From the NCBI GenBank assembly GCA_033065855.1, contig JAVXUO010000095.1, positions 155,492-219,491 on the forward strand: a stretch of DNA of 64,000 nt. Reading direction: 5' to 3'. A program made the translations under genes and the position numbers. Every line of letters starts with the position of its first letter. Positions within the stretch are counted from its first letter, which is position 1. This stretch comes from Escallonia rubra (taxonomy: Eukaryota; Streptophyta; Magnoliopsida; Escalloniales; Escalloniaceae). The notes beneath the pieces were generated by a model. The model saw nothing but the letters and a program-made list of their open reading frames with translations. It made no database searches and was not told the DNA's origin. This document shows positions 36,095-48,598 of this stretch, piece after piece.

Positions 36095-36463
36095 TTAAGG
36101 AAACTATTCTTATAATTGTGTACGAAGATAAGTCAATGATTACAAAAGATCTCCCAATATCCTCCAACAAATATGGAGCTCTTTTGCTTCATTTGTAGAA
36201 TTGTGCTAAAGATATATTTTTTCTGTAGCTGAGTGTTAGCTTAAACCCGGACCTGTGCAGAACTCTTTTTTAGCTAGCAATTTTCTCCTTGGTCTGCCTT
36301 TGATTGTTTTTTGGCCTATTGGCCCTCTCTTGAATGAGGTAAGGCTTTTCATTTGTTAAGCCACTATGGTCTGCTAGGTGTCCTGCCAAACCCGCCACAC
36401 AAAACGGTTGCTGTTTCAAAATTTAGAGGGTACAAAATTAGAGTCTTGTTATTATGGCTCTGG

Positions 36464-37781
36464 TTAGTGGCGGAGCCAGAAATTTAGCTTAAGGTGGGCA
36501 CCTAATAGTCAAAAAAAATTTGCTTAAATTATCGTCGTCAAAGAGTTAAACCTAACAAACTGATGAACGTGGGCCAAAGGGGCAAGAAACTAGAACTCCA
36601 ATTCGGCAATTTGAACTTCCCATTTCGTAAGGTGGGCGGTATATTCAACTTGTTCATGAAAGTTCTAAATTCTCAAACCCTAATTGTGAAATGCAGTGTT
36701 AAATTCGCCCAAATGCCAAATTCTCACTTCCCAATTGCGACCACAAACAACAATTGCCAATCTCTCAATCCAAAATGAAAAATCCCAACAAACCTCAATT
36801 TGAAACCTATACACCCATCACCCACAAGCAGCAATTGCAATATGAAAATAAAAATTCAAAATCTCAATCTGAAATTAAGAATCTCACTAGCAGCCCCAAT
36901 TCCCAATTGGGACTTGTAAGTTCCAAAACTCAATTATCAAATTCTAATTTGAAACAAAAAGAAAAGGGTTCAAGTTCAAGGAATTAGAAATTCTAAGAAT
37001 AAACACCGGAAGTCAAGATCTTATCTTGCTTTCGGAATATTAGCGTTTGCGACTTTGCATGGAGGCGGTGGAGCAATTCTAGTAATCAGTGCAAGGATGG
37101 TGGCTTTATATTTGGGGGAAAAAGCTAGGGTTCTTCATGATTTTTAAGTTAAAGGGATTGTCGTGAAGAAATTAGGTAAGACACTGATAATTTAGGAAAG
37201 AAAACTGAGGAGAGCGTCACTGCAAATACACCATGATGAATCGACAAAGTTAGAGGAATAGATGAATTGTTGATTCGAGCAATACACCATGACTTCAACC
37301 ATTCTACCGTGATTGAATCTACGTCTACGCAACTATGTCGGTCGCCGGAGGTGGACCTGCAAGTGGAGGCAGTGGGCCGTGGCGTTGAGGGCATAAGGCC
37401 GGTGAGGGGACTACAGAGATAATACTGTGCTCCATGCCTCTCTCCATTATGTAGCTTTTAGGCTTTGGAAACAAGGAGACTTTGAAAACAATAGAGAATA
37501 AAGAGAATTTTTTGTGTCGACTTTAAGTGCATACCTTTTTTTTATTTGTGTAAGTTTAGCATTTTTAATGGCTAAAAAGACATATATTTTTTAAACTAAA
37601 TTTAGAAATTTCAGATAGCTTAACATATAAAATGGCTAAAAATCTCTCTTTAAAGCATTTTTAAAAATTTTAGGTGGGCACTTTTCTTATTAAGGATAAA
37701 ATATACCATATAGAATAGAAAAATGATTGAGAAGCAGGTGGACACTAGCCCACGTGTGCCCCCCATTCCCTCTGCCCCTGA
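36464..37781. mobile_element. hAT element, 1318 bp
   Basis: Ends TTAGTGGCGGAGCCAG and CTCTGCCCCTGA are inverted repeats of the well-known plant type. The flanking octamers GGCTCTGG (36456-36463) and GCCTCTGG (37782-37789) agree at 7 of 8. No transposase is recognisable. Confidence 0.82.
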
Positions 37782-37789
37782 GCCTCTGG

Positions 37790-39119
37790 TAGATATGTTC
37801 TGGGAAGACCAGAAAGTGCCTGTTCATCAGCCTGGTAATGTGGAAGCATTTAAGCGCAAATGTGTTAGGGGTGCAACTTGAATTAGTTGGGTTGTATTTA
37901 TCCCCAACCCAAGAAAACTCGTGAACTTTTAAGCCTAACGAGCTTTAACCCCAGAAAAAGTAGGATTAAGTGGATGAGTTGGATTGGGTTGAGTTGATTG
38001 GTGTATTTGGTGTCTGTGTATTTGGTGTCTAAGTATTGGGTTTTTATTTAAACAAAAAAAAAAAAAACAGAGTGACGGTGGTCGGAGGTGGCTTTCGTTG
38101 GTGCGGGCGGCCAGTGACAGTGGTGGTAGTTGCTGGTGGCTCCCAACGGTGACAAATGGCTGCAGACGGCAGTGCAACGGCAAGTGTGGGTGGCTGATGG
38201 TGGTTTAAGTTATGAACAAATTATGAGTTTTTACATAAATGGGTTTTAAAAAGTCTAATCCAAAATAACAGACTATAATATTGACTCGACCCATCCTAAT
38301 CCACTTGTCCAGTAAATGATGTGGGACGTCTAGATCCTGCTTTGTCAATTTTAGAAAGCTAATCCACCAATATGACGTGATGAAATTGGATGGTGAGGTT
38401 CAATCTATACAAACTGCTACAACAGCGCACAAGCAACATCAAATAAATTGCATTAACAAGGAGTGAAAACAAATGAAACATCCATGAAAGGTCACTTTAT
38501 TGTGGTTCCTTTTAATGTCTTTTTTAGACCAAAAACAATTCAACAATGATGAGACTAGCTGTATGAAGCAGAACAGGTATGTCAAGGGTTATCCTCGTTC
38601 ACACTTGGCCCAAGTTTGACCTCGTTTGTCCACTTCAAGAATTCGTCAAAGTGATCATGTCCCTGGATTCATATTTGGGTGAATCCTGGGATCATTAAAA
38701 GTGATCATCTGTTCAACAAGGAGGGATCAAATTGATCAGTGTCACTATCTAGGCTACTGCTAGCTTGGTTCTTGATGCTGCCATGCAGGTTTTGTGACGA
38801 CAAACAGGGGTTTCATACTAATAACATCTCAGCTTAAGTTAGAGAGAAGTTCTAATAAAACTTGGCGTGCTCCACAGGAATAAATGATGCTCTACCAAAA
38901 TGCATAAAATAATTTCTGTCTCTTGATTGAGACTGTCAACGAGTGCTACAACTCTGATGACATTCACACTCAACCATTTTGGCAGGTAATGCAATAGTCA
39001 ATGACCTTATTCAGGATCTTTTGATGCGGCATAAGCTGTTCCTTTCATGCATTCAACCATTTTCATTCCTACTTCGGAGTCACTTATGAAACCAAAGGTT
39101 CTTTTGCTCTACTCCATCA
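37790..39119. other. No gene; upstream region of the receptor kinase at 39120
   Basis: The stretch 37865-38330 has transposon-like composition (TAGGGGTGCAACTTG at its left), but no paired end was found. The rest is AT-rich and presumably contains the promoter of the next gene. A short upstream ORF (39047-39232) overlaps the receptor start in another frame. Confidence 0.5.
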
Positions 39120-42100
39120 ATGAAGTTTGTACTTTTCTCCTTTGTCCTGCTCATCTGCATCCTTCCTTCTTCCACGTACTCCTCCCTTGTTCTGGGGAAC
39201 GAAACGGATTACTTGGCGTTGCTATCATTTAAGGCTGAACAAGCCTCTAATGACCCATTTCATATCATGGCTTCATGGAATGAATCCACCCATTTCTGCA
39301 ACTGGGTGGGCGTAACTTGCAGTCCAAGGCACCAGCGCGTCATAGCAATGTCTTTGCAGCCGAAGGAATTATCCGGTCCATTATCCCCTGCAATTGGTAA
39401 CCTGTGTTTTCTTAGAGATCTTTGCCTCCAAGAGAATGCATTCACGGGCATAATCCCTCAAGAAATTGGCAGGTTATCAAGACTGAGGACCTTGGGACTT
39501 GCAAATAATCTGTTATCTGGTGAAATACCTGCCAATATTTCCAAGTGTCTGAATCTTGAAATACTTGATTTGGGTGGAAACAAACTTGTGGGAACTATTC
39601 CTCTGGATTCGCAGTACTTGTTAAAGCTTCAGATCTTGAACCTGTACTCGAACAATCTAACAGGAGAGATACCAGCTTTTCTTGGCAACTTTTCGAATCT
39701 TCAAACACTTTCAGGACTGGGAAACAATTTCCGAGGAAGTATTCCTGATACACTTGGGCAGTTGACAAAGCTCGTCTTTCTTGGGTTCACCACGAACAAC
39801 CTCTCTGGTACCATCCCTCCCTCAATTTTTAACTTGTCATCTTTGGTTATTATAGATTTGGCAGATAATCAGATTGGAGGGGGATTTCCATCGTACTTGG
39901 GCTTAAGTCTTCCCAGGCTACAAATTTTCAATGTTGCACTAAATAGAATGACGGGACTTATTCCTGTTTCAATATCAAATGCCTCGCAGCTTGTGAGGCT
40001 CGCGGTCAATGGGAATAGTTTTACAGGAAGAGTACCCCATTTTGATGGACTGCAACTCCTGGAGACACTTGCACTTAATTTCAATCAACTCGGATTTGCG
40101 GATGCTGATGACTTGAGTTTTTTCCCCTCTTTAATCAATTGCACAAAATTACGTGAACTAACAATGAATGACAATAACTTGGGAGGGGCTTTCCCCAAGT
40201 CGATTGGAAACTTTTCAAAACTTACAAAGCTTACTATGGGAATCAATCAAATAACTGGAAATATCCCTGTTGAGATAGGGGAGCTTGTCAATTTAGAGCT
40301 GCTGCTTTTGGGGCAGAACCATTATACTGGTGGAATCCCAGATTTTATTGGAAAGCTTCAAACGCTCAAGGTGTTATCGCTGTACGGAAGCAACTTATCA
40401 GGGTACATTCCATCTTCTCTGGGAAATTTGACCCTTTTGATAAGACTCTATTTAGATGTTAACAGTTTACAAGGTAGCATTCCAGCTAGCATTGCAAAAT
40501 GTAAGAATTTGCTGTTGATGGGTCTTTCTCAAAACAACCTCAGTGGTCACATTCCTAAAGAAGTTTTTGGAGTGTCGTCATTATCACTGTATCTAGACCT
40601 CTCCTACAACAATTTCGTAGGTTCCCTTCTCTTAGAAACCGGCGATTTGCAAAACTTGGTTCAATTTGATGTCTCTCGTAACAACTTGTCTGGTGAAATT
40701 TCTGATGGCCTAGGCAGTTGCACAAGTCTGAGTTTCTTGTCAGTCGCTGGAAATATGTTTCAAGGACAAATACCTCAGTCTTTCAGTTCATTGAAAGCTC
40801 TCGAAGTACTGGATGTTTCTGGCAACAACTTGACCGGGAATATCCCAGCATTCTTGGGAAGTTTCCTGTTTTTACAGAATCTAAATCTATCTTTTAATGA
40901 TTTTGAGGGCGAAGTGCCGATAGTTGGAGTTTTCAACAATAAGACTGCAGTTTCATTGGAGGGAAATAGCATGCTTTGTGGGGGCATTCTAGAATTACAG
41001 TTGCCTAAATGTGCAATCAGAAAAGAATCGAAGAAGAATGGAATCTCTCTTGCATTAATTTTAGTAATAGCAATAGTCTCTGGGATCTTGGTAGTACTAT
41101 TGATATTGCTTTTTGTTTTCATTTACAAAAGGAGACATACTAAGAAGGTCCATTTATCAGAGTTTCCAACAAGAGATGTAGTGTTGAAAGTGTCGTATGG
41201 AAGTCTTTACAGAGTGACTGATGGGTTTTCTCCAGCCAATTTGATTGGTTCCGGAAATTTCAGCTCTGTGTATAGAGGAATTCTAGATGAAACTGACACA
41301 GTTGTTGCTGTGAAGGTACTTAACCTTCAAGTTCACGGAGCTAACAAGAGCTTCATGGCGGAGTGCGAAGTATTGAGAAGTATCAGGCATCGGAATATCA
41401 TGAAGATCTTAACTGCTTGTTCTAGCATCGATCATCAAGGAAAAGATTTTAAGGCGCTTGTTTATGCGTACATGGTCAGTGGGAGTTTGGAGGGGTGGTT
41501 ACATCAGAAGGAACCCATAGTAGGTGTTGAGAATGAGGAGCCTAAGAGTTTAACCCTGCTGCAAAGACTGGACATTGCAATTGATGTGGCTTGTGCACTA
41601 GACTATCTTCATCATCAGTGTGGAACAACAGTGGTCCATTGTGATCTCAAACCAAGCAACATTCTGTTGGATATTGACTTGGTTGCTCATGTTGGTGATT
41701 TTGGATTGGCAAGGATTCTTCCAGGGGCATTTCCTAGTAGCCAAAGCAGTTCTGTGGCAATCAAGGGTACTATTGGATATGCTGCTCCGGGTAATCTTTT
41801 CTCTTTCTCCTACTCTCCCTATCCCCTCCTTTTCTCTCCTCGCACAATTTCTCATATTCTTAAAGACTGAGGGTATTCGAAAAATGTAAAAATTGAAGCT
41901 TAGTGCTTCCTTCTGGATAAATGTGCAGGCCCTATGGAAGGTTATGAAATAAAATTAAGTCTTAATGCATGATTTTTCACATTAGCTGCCATCACTTCAG
42001 TTTAAGTAGGATTGGTTAATCCATCTGTACTGTGGCAGTTTTCTACTTGGTAAAAATTTAACTCCCACTTCTGGTGCTAGTTGTTCATGCCATTCTTTTT

Positions 42101-42615
42101 GGCTCAAAAAAAATCATCTGTCGTTATATTAACTCACCTCCAGGACAAGGGCACTAGCAGTTGCAACTATGTTTGCCAGAGCATTAAGGGGAGGGGGAGA
42201 GAGAGAGAGAGAGATTGTACAAGAATTAATATATTTGTGCATGAACTATGCAGAGTATGGGATGGGCTGTGAGGTGTCCACATATGGCGATGTGTATAGC
42301 TATGGAATCCTCGTGTTGGAGCTATTTACTGGAAAAAGACCGACAGATGACATGTTTAATAATGGCCTGAATCTTCATAGCTTTGCCAGAATGGCTCTAG
42401 ACGATCGGGTTATGGAGATATCGGATCCCGTACTTCGTCAAAGTGAAGCAGAGGAGGAAACAGGTGCTATGATTGGGGAGTTTCTTACTTCGATTTACAG
42501 GATTGGAGTTGCTTGCTCAATGGAAGTGCCAAGAGAAAGGATGGACATCAGAGCTGCATTTACTGAGTTGCAGTTGATCAGAGACAATTTTCTTGGAAGT
42601 AGCATGCATCAATAG
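39120..42615 (+). CDS. LRR receptor kinase, subfamily XII (Xa21/EFR-like), intact
   Basis: Two exons, 39120-41790 and 42254-42615, join across a GTAATC...TATGCAG intron of 463 bp to give about 1010 residues. Order: signal peptide (about 1-25), LRR N-terminal cap (NETDYLALLSFKAEQASNDP, HFCNWVGVTC), roughly 20 LRRs to residue 610, membrane segment (about 640-667, ISLALILVIAIVSGILVVLL), and kinase. The kinase has a glycine loop LIGSGNFSSVYRG near 707, the lysine in VAVKVL, catalytic loop VVHCDLKPSN near 838 and DFGLA near 859. HCD marks a non-RD kinase, usual for pattern-recognition receptors. The intron splits the kinase after GYAAP, the same place as in its two neighbours. It should sit in the plasma membrane and sense a microbial pattern; the ligand cannot be inferred. 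The ATG at 39120 is chosen because it gives the signal peptide. Confidence 0.93.
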
Positions 42616-44015
42616 GGATCTGACTGATAAAGTTAATGATCCAGATTATATAGAGCTCGTGTAGGAACATATTTAGTTATTTACCCCCTTCTATGTCTGT
42701 GGTCCAGGACCATTTGTTTCATTTTTCTACCTTGGATATGGCGTGCCTTGTAATGGTTCATCACAAATAGGAATAGCAGTATATATCAAGTTTATCATGT
42801 ATATCAGTTGGCTGCTTATTTATTGTCCAATGATCATGTCAGTTTGACCTCCATACAGCTTTACTGTTATGTCCAGTTTACCATCTATTACGAGTTTATC
42901 AAGGTTACCGTAACTAGAAAGGTAGAACCAATTATGGCTAATTTAGAAGATTTTAAATGTTGATAAACACAAGCGCTGAGCAGTGATTGAATATAGCTGA
43001 CATGGCCAATGATAATATGCAACTAACAGAGTAATAACAGAACCAGTAAGATCCTGAGAATGTCTGAGCTAAACCACGAGGGAAAACGGAGTGTAAGGCT
43101 AATAAATTTGGAAGCTAAGAGATGCCAAAAGCATTGTTTTTCAACTAGCAAAGCGCCGCAGATAATGACTCCGTCAGCCAGCACAAAATAAAATGTTTCA
43201 AAAGCATAGAAAACCATAACAGCAGATAATGGACTTAGAATGACTCCAGAATTTAAGAATGCATATCTTTTATGTTGAGTCACTCAAAAAATTGCATCCA
43301 CCTAAACTTGACTTGATTTCTTTATCCTGCAAGCATTCACAATTTCTAAAGGTTACTTTTAAAATGATGAAGGATGCGTATTGCAAATCGACTCAGAAGG
43401 TAAAAATATCAATCTTGACTGTTCTGTCCCCCAGGTAGATAGGGAAGAGGGTTATCGGCAGAGGTTCAGATGGAAATTGTGCTGCCTGTTCCAGGCTCTA
43501 AAGTAGTGCGTTGATTTTCCTGCTGGTAAAAGTTCCATTTTAAACAACAAAGTTTGATCCCTAGCTCCTAGCTCTTCAGCCTATTACGTCTGCAAGATTT
43601 TTGGTGGCAAAACATCCAAGCAGCAAAACATGGAGAATTTGTTAAAGAAGCTTTCGCAGTGGGAACTAAACACAAAGTCATTTCCAAGTCAAGTTGTTGC
43701 CAAGTCAAAGATGGAACGAATTTTCCAATAGAAAAGTCAAGAAAGAAGAAAAGATAAACAACATAGCAAGAAAGTTGCTTAAATAATGTGCATCAGAGGC
43801 TGGCTCGTGTAGTATACACAATCATGTCAAACTAGACTGGTATTGGCAACTCAATCATACCATATGCAATTGAGACTGAATTATATATAACCACCAACGA
43901 CTGTTACAGGGAACGGCCGGCAAAACCAACCAGGCAACCAAATAAGTTCAGAGAAAACACTTCCCAATATCCACATACCAAAGTGAAGATTATATATGTT
44001 GCTCCAACCCACACA
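42616..44015. other. No gene; spacer between two receptor kinases
   Basis: AT-rich, no recognisable coding or transposon ends. The promoter of the next copy presumably lies in the right part. Confidence 0.6.
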
Positions 44016-47000
44016 ATGAAGTCAGTTTGTATGCATGTCTTCCTTCCGACCTTCACCATCTTCCTGTTTGGTAACCTTCCCTCCATGCTATCCTCCACGG
44101 TTCCTGGAAACGAGACGGATCACATGGCACTGCTATCATTCAAGGCTGGACTAACCACGCAAGACCAGCTTCAAGTAATGGCTTCGTGGCACAAATCCAC
44201 CCACTTCTGCAACTGGACAGGCGTAGTCTGTGGGAGAAAGCACCAGCGAGTCATATCAATCAGATTGAGCTCGCAGGGACTGACTGGTCCATTGTCCCCT
44301 GATATCGGGAACCTGAGTTTTCTTAGGGAGCTTTTCCTCTATGACAATGGCTTCACAGGAAATATACCTCAGGAGATTGGCAAGTTATCCAGATTAAGTA
44401 GTTTAGCACTTGGAAACAACTCGTTTTCGGGTGAAATTCCTGCAAACATTTCGCAGTGCCTGAACCTTGTAGAACTTGACTTGGGTGGGAACAATCTAGT
44501 TGGCATAATTCTAATGGAGTTTCAGGCAGTGTTAAAGCTTCAGCGCCTATATGTTGACTCAAACAATCTAACAGGACACATACCTGCTTTCCTTGGAAAA
44601 TTTTCAGACCTTGGCTATATTTATGGACTGCGCAATAATTTCCAAGGGAGTGTTCCAGATACCCTTGGCCGGCTGACAAAGCTAACTGAAATTGGTTTCG
44701 CTGGGAATAAACTGTCTGGTACTCTTCCTCCTTCAATTTTTAACTCATCGTCTTTAGTTTTGATCGACTTTCCAGATAATCAAATTGAAGGGAGTCTTCC
44801 ACTAGACATCGGGTTAAGTCTTCCAAGAATCGAAGGATTGAATCTTGCAGGGAATCAGTTCATTGGAAACATCCCTGTTTCAATATCGAATGCCTCGCAG
44901 CTTGTTCGTTTGGCGCTCAATCGAAATGGCTTTACTGGAGGAGTCCCCAATTTCAATAAACTTCAAAATCTGCAGTGGCTTGCACTTAGTGGCAATCAAC
45001 TTGGAAATGGTGCAACCGATGACTTGAGTTTTTTCCCCTCTTTAATCAACTGTACAAATTTACAGCTACTGCAGTTGGCCGACAATAATTTTGGAGGGGT
45101 CTTGCCTAAATCAATAGGGAACTTATCCGAGCTCAAGTTTTTCACTATCGGAGGAAATCCACTACAGTCTACAGGGAAGCATCCCTACCGAGATAGGGGG
45201 GCTTGCCAACATCGAGAGATTGTACCTGGGCCCCAACCAATTCAGTGGTAGTATTCCGGATTCAGTTGGAAATCTTCAAAAGCTGAAGCTGTTGTGGCTC
45301 TCTGGAAACAAATTGTCTGGGAACATTCCTTCTTCATTAGGAAACTTAACCTTATTGATCAGCCTCTATCTAGGAGGTAATAACCTACACAAGGGAGTAT
45401 ACCACCTACTATTGGGAAGTGTGAAAATTTGCTTTTGATGTACCTTTCTCAAAACAGCCTCAGTGGTTATATACCGAAAGAAGTTTTTAGTCTGTCTTCC
45501 CTATCGATATCTCTAGACCTGTCTTCTAACCGTTTAACAGGCTCCCTTCTTTTGGGAGCAGGTGACTTCCAAAACTTGGCTTCGCTGAATCTTTCGAACA
45601 ACATGCTATCCGGTGAGTTTCCGAGTAGTCCCGGCAGTTGCACAAGTTTGACGGTGTTATCTGTTGCTGGTAACTTATTCCAAGGAGGCATACCTCAATC
45701 TTTAAGTTCTTTAAGAAGTATAGAAGTTCTAGATCTGTCACGCAACAACTTGACTGGGGAAATCCCCGAATACATGCAAAATTTTCAGTTTTTGCTGAAC
45801 TTGAATCTGTCCTTCAATGATTTTGAAGTTGAAGTGCCGGTAGAAGGAGCTTTCCAGAATGTAAGTAAAGTACTGCTGGACGGAAATAGTAAGCTTTGTG
45901 GGGGAGTTCCAGAGTTGAAGTTGCCTAAATGTGCCACCAGAAATGCTTCAAACAGAAATAAAGTCTCTCATGCACTGGTGCTAATAATACCAATCTCTTG
46001 TGGAGTTCTGGTGCTAATTGTTGGTTTCTGTCTTAGTTTACAGTCTCAAAAGTGTCTTATCAAAGTCTTTATAGAGCAACCGATGGATTCTCTTCAGCTA
46101 ATTTGATTGGTTCGGGAAAGTTCAGCTCCGTATATAAGGGAATTCTTGAGGAAACAGTTGTTGCTGTTAAGGTGCTTAACCTTGAAGTTCACGGAGCGAT
46201 CAAAAGCTTCATGGCCGAGTGCGAAGCATTGAAAAGTATCAGGCATCGGAACCTAGTGAAAATTTTGACTTCTTGTTCTAGCATTGATTTTCAGGGCAGA
46301 GATTTCAAGGCTATTGTCTATGCATATATGGTCAGTGGGAGCTTGGATGAGTGGTTACATCATGATCCTATAGTAGGTGGTGGAAATGAGGAGCGAAGGA
46401 GCTTAAGCCTGCTGCAGAGGTTAAACATTGCAATTGATGTGGCTTGTGCACTTGATTATCTTCATAATAACTGTGGAACAACATTGGTTCATTGTGATCT
46501 GAAGCCGAGTAATGTTCTTCTGGACATCAACTTAGTTGCTCATTTAGGTGATTTTGGGTTGGCAAGGTTTCTTCCTCAGACCACAAATGCATATTCCACT
46601 AGCCAAAGCAATTCTATGGCAATAAAGGGGACGATTGGTTATGCAGCTCCAGGTATCTATTTCTGTGCCTCTTACTGTCCCTTTCTCTTTCTCTTAGTTC
46701 TTCTGACTCTCTTTCCCATTTTCTTGATATTAGTTTCCGGGTTGTCCAATGCACTAGTCTATGGCTTTCTTTTTTAAGCCAGAAAGGTTAGCATTAAAGT
46801 AGAAAGTGTATATAGTTTATGCTGAGTATGTTGTCTGATTCAGAAGTCGAGCATAAATGGGGGAACACAACCAAACCTAAACTTATATTAGCAACTTGGC
46901 TCAATTAAATCTCTTTAGATAATCAAAGAACACTTGAAGACTTGAGACCATGGCTGGGTGTATGCCAAAACATGGCGGCAGGCCTAATATTGGGGACATT

Positions 47001-47693
47001 GCTACATCAGAACAAAAGTGGTTCAGATTTCTTCACAAGTTTCAGAGTTGTTTAGAGAAGGAACTGTGTGAAGACCTAGGTTTTTGATCCCAAAGGTGAG
47101 CCTGGGGCAAATATGAAAGTGGCAGTTGATGCTCTCTCTCTCTCCCCCTCTCTCCTCCCCCCTCCCATACATTGCATTTTGTGAGATAGAATTCAAAACA
47201 CTAAAAGAACTACATGGTTGTTTATGTTGTTGCAGAATATGGGATGGGCGCTGCTTTGTCAACTTACGGCGATGTATACAGCTATGGAATCCTCTTATTG
47301 GAGATATTTACAGGAAAAAGACCCACTGATGACATGTTTAGTAATGGTCTCAACCTTCACAAGTTTGCTGAGATGGCTATACCCAGCCGAGTTACGGAAG
47401 TCTGTGATCCTGTACTTCTCTATGATGAAGAGCAAGACCATCCTGAACTTCTCCAAGATGAAGAGCAAGACGAGACAAGAAGGAAGAACCTTGCTGCAAC
47501 AGGCAATCAGGCAAATCCCGAAAAACTCAAGGATACCCTTGTTGCAATATTTACAATTGGAATAGCTTGCTCAAAGCAATTACCAAGAGAACGAATGGAC
47601 ATCGTTGATGTCACCAATCGTCTGCATTCCATCAGGGACACTCTTCCTGGGAGTATTGGGCGGAAGGTCACTGGGAGACTTGAAGTGATATGA
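44016..47693 (+). pseudogene. LRR receptor kinase, subfamily XII, second copy with frame lesions
   Basis: Tandem paralogue of the gene at 39120, with the same domain order. The start at 44016 gives a signal peptide (MKSVCMHVFLPTFTIFLFG). The LRR frame breaks near 45177 (one extra base) and again near 45391 (two extra bases). The 71 codons between are in another frame, after which the first frame resumes. The membrane segment (ALVLIIPISCGVLVLIVGF) then runs straight into the kinase near 46043 with a third frame change. About 20 juxtamembrane residues present in the neighbours are missing. Kinase motifs are good: LIGSGKFSSVYKG, VAVKVLN, LVHCDLKPSN (non-RD), DFGLARF. The intron is 46653-47235, with the second exon at 47236-47693. 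Only an odd splice or assembly error would rescue it. Confidence 0.88.
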
Positions 47694-48598
47694 CTTGTTA
47701 GTCTCAGTTTTGTGAGATCGCTCTGTTATGTGATTTAAAGTTAAAATTTAGTATCCTAACCTCTGCCTCTGTCAGCCAGGCATGAGAGGAGTTTCCCAAA
47801 CGACCAAGGGGACATGTCTCACAAGGACTAAGCATGTAAATGCTAACAGAATAAGGTCAATCTTAAACGTATCTAATGCATCTGAATTTGTAGGCTCCTA
47901 GCAACCCTTGTAACCATTGTTACATTCCTACTCTTGTACAGAGCTCTAGCAACTCAGAGATGATGGACAGCACCAGGAGCACATCAATCGCATCCAACCA
48001 AAAAACAAAAGAAAAAACACATCTTGGAACGAGTTCTTTAGGAGGGATGTAATGATCATTAATTCCTCAATGATGTGCCCCTTCACGCCTCCACACGTTC
48101 TAAGTTACCATTCCCCATTCCTTTGTTGATTGTGTCAATGCATGAGTACATTATTATTCCTACATCTTCTTGTGCAATCAGCCGACTAATTGGTAGGACA
48201 ATGTCTACGATTGTGTCTGTATTCTACAACTCTGAGTATTCTTACTTCCCTCATCCATTTTCTTCATTCTATTCTCTTGTAACCTCAGAAATGCTTGTCC
48301 GTTATTCTCAGAAACCTTTTAGAGTGATGTTAGTCGTGAACAACATATGCAGCAATCTTCCTTTTCAAATACTGGTATGAATTATCATTCGTCAAACAGT
48401 AGGTGGAAGAAGCAAAAACATCATATATGGAGGAAAATGAGGATGAAGAAACCTTAATAATGTTAAGCATAAACAGAATAGCAAGGCACAGAATGACCTG
48501 GAAAGACAAACTGAAAAATTTAGCGTAGCCACAGAGATAAGTAAGAAGGGAGCTAGATATGCTCCACTATTAACTTATTAAATCATTACGTCATTGAT
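47694..48598. other. No gene; spacer between convergent genes
   Basis: The second and third receptor genes end tail to tail here. Presumably 3' untranslated regions; nothing else recognised. Confidence 0.6.

Larger units (their letters stand above)
24161..36169 (-). mobile_element. Ty1/copia retrotransposon, leftward, heavily interrupted
   Basis: The left LTR is 24161-24374. The right LTR is split into 27897-27911, 35547-35668 and 36098-36169 by a CACTA element and a MITE. On the minus strand the purine tract GCTTGAGGGGGAG precedes the left LTR, and a primer site close to TGGTGTCAAGAGC follows the right LTR. The interior (24375-27896) has gag-pol remnants in copia order. Net length without insertions is about 3.95 kb, so the interior has also lost sequence, mostly integrase. 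The flanks AATGC and AATAT are an imperfect target duplication. Confidence 0.88.

Noticed and set aside
37865..38330. Possible hAT element beginning TAGGGGTGCAACTTG
   Set aside because: No matching inverted repeat or convincing 8-bp duplication on the right side.
41598..41889. ORFs on both strands at the end of the receptor's first exon
   Set aside because: They overlap the kinase catalytic region in other frames and run into the intron. The spliced kinase explains the sequence.
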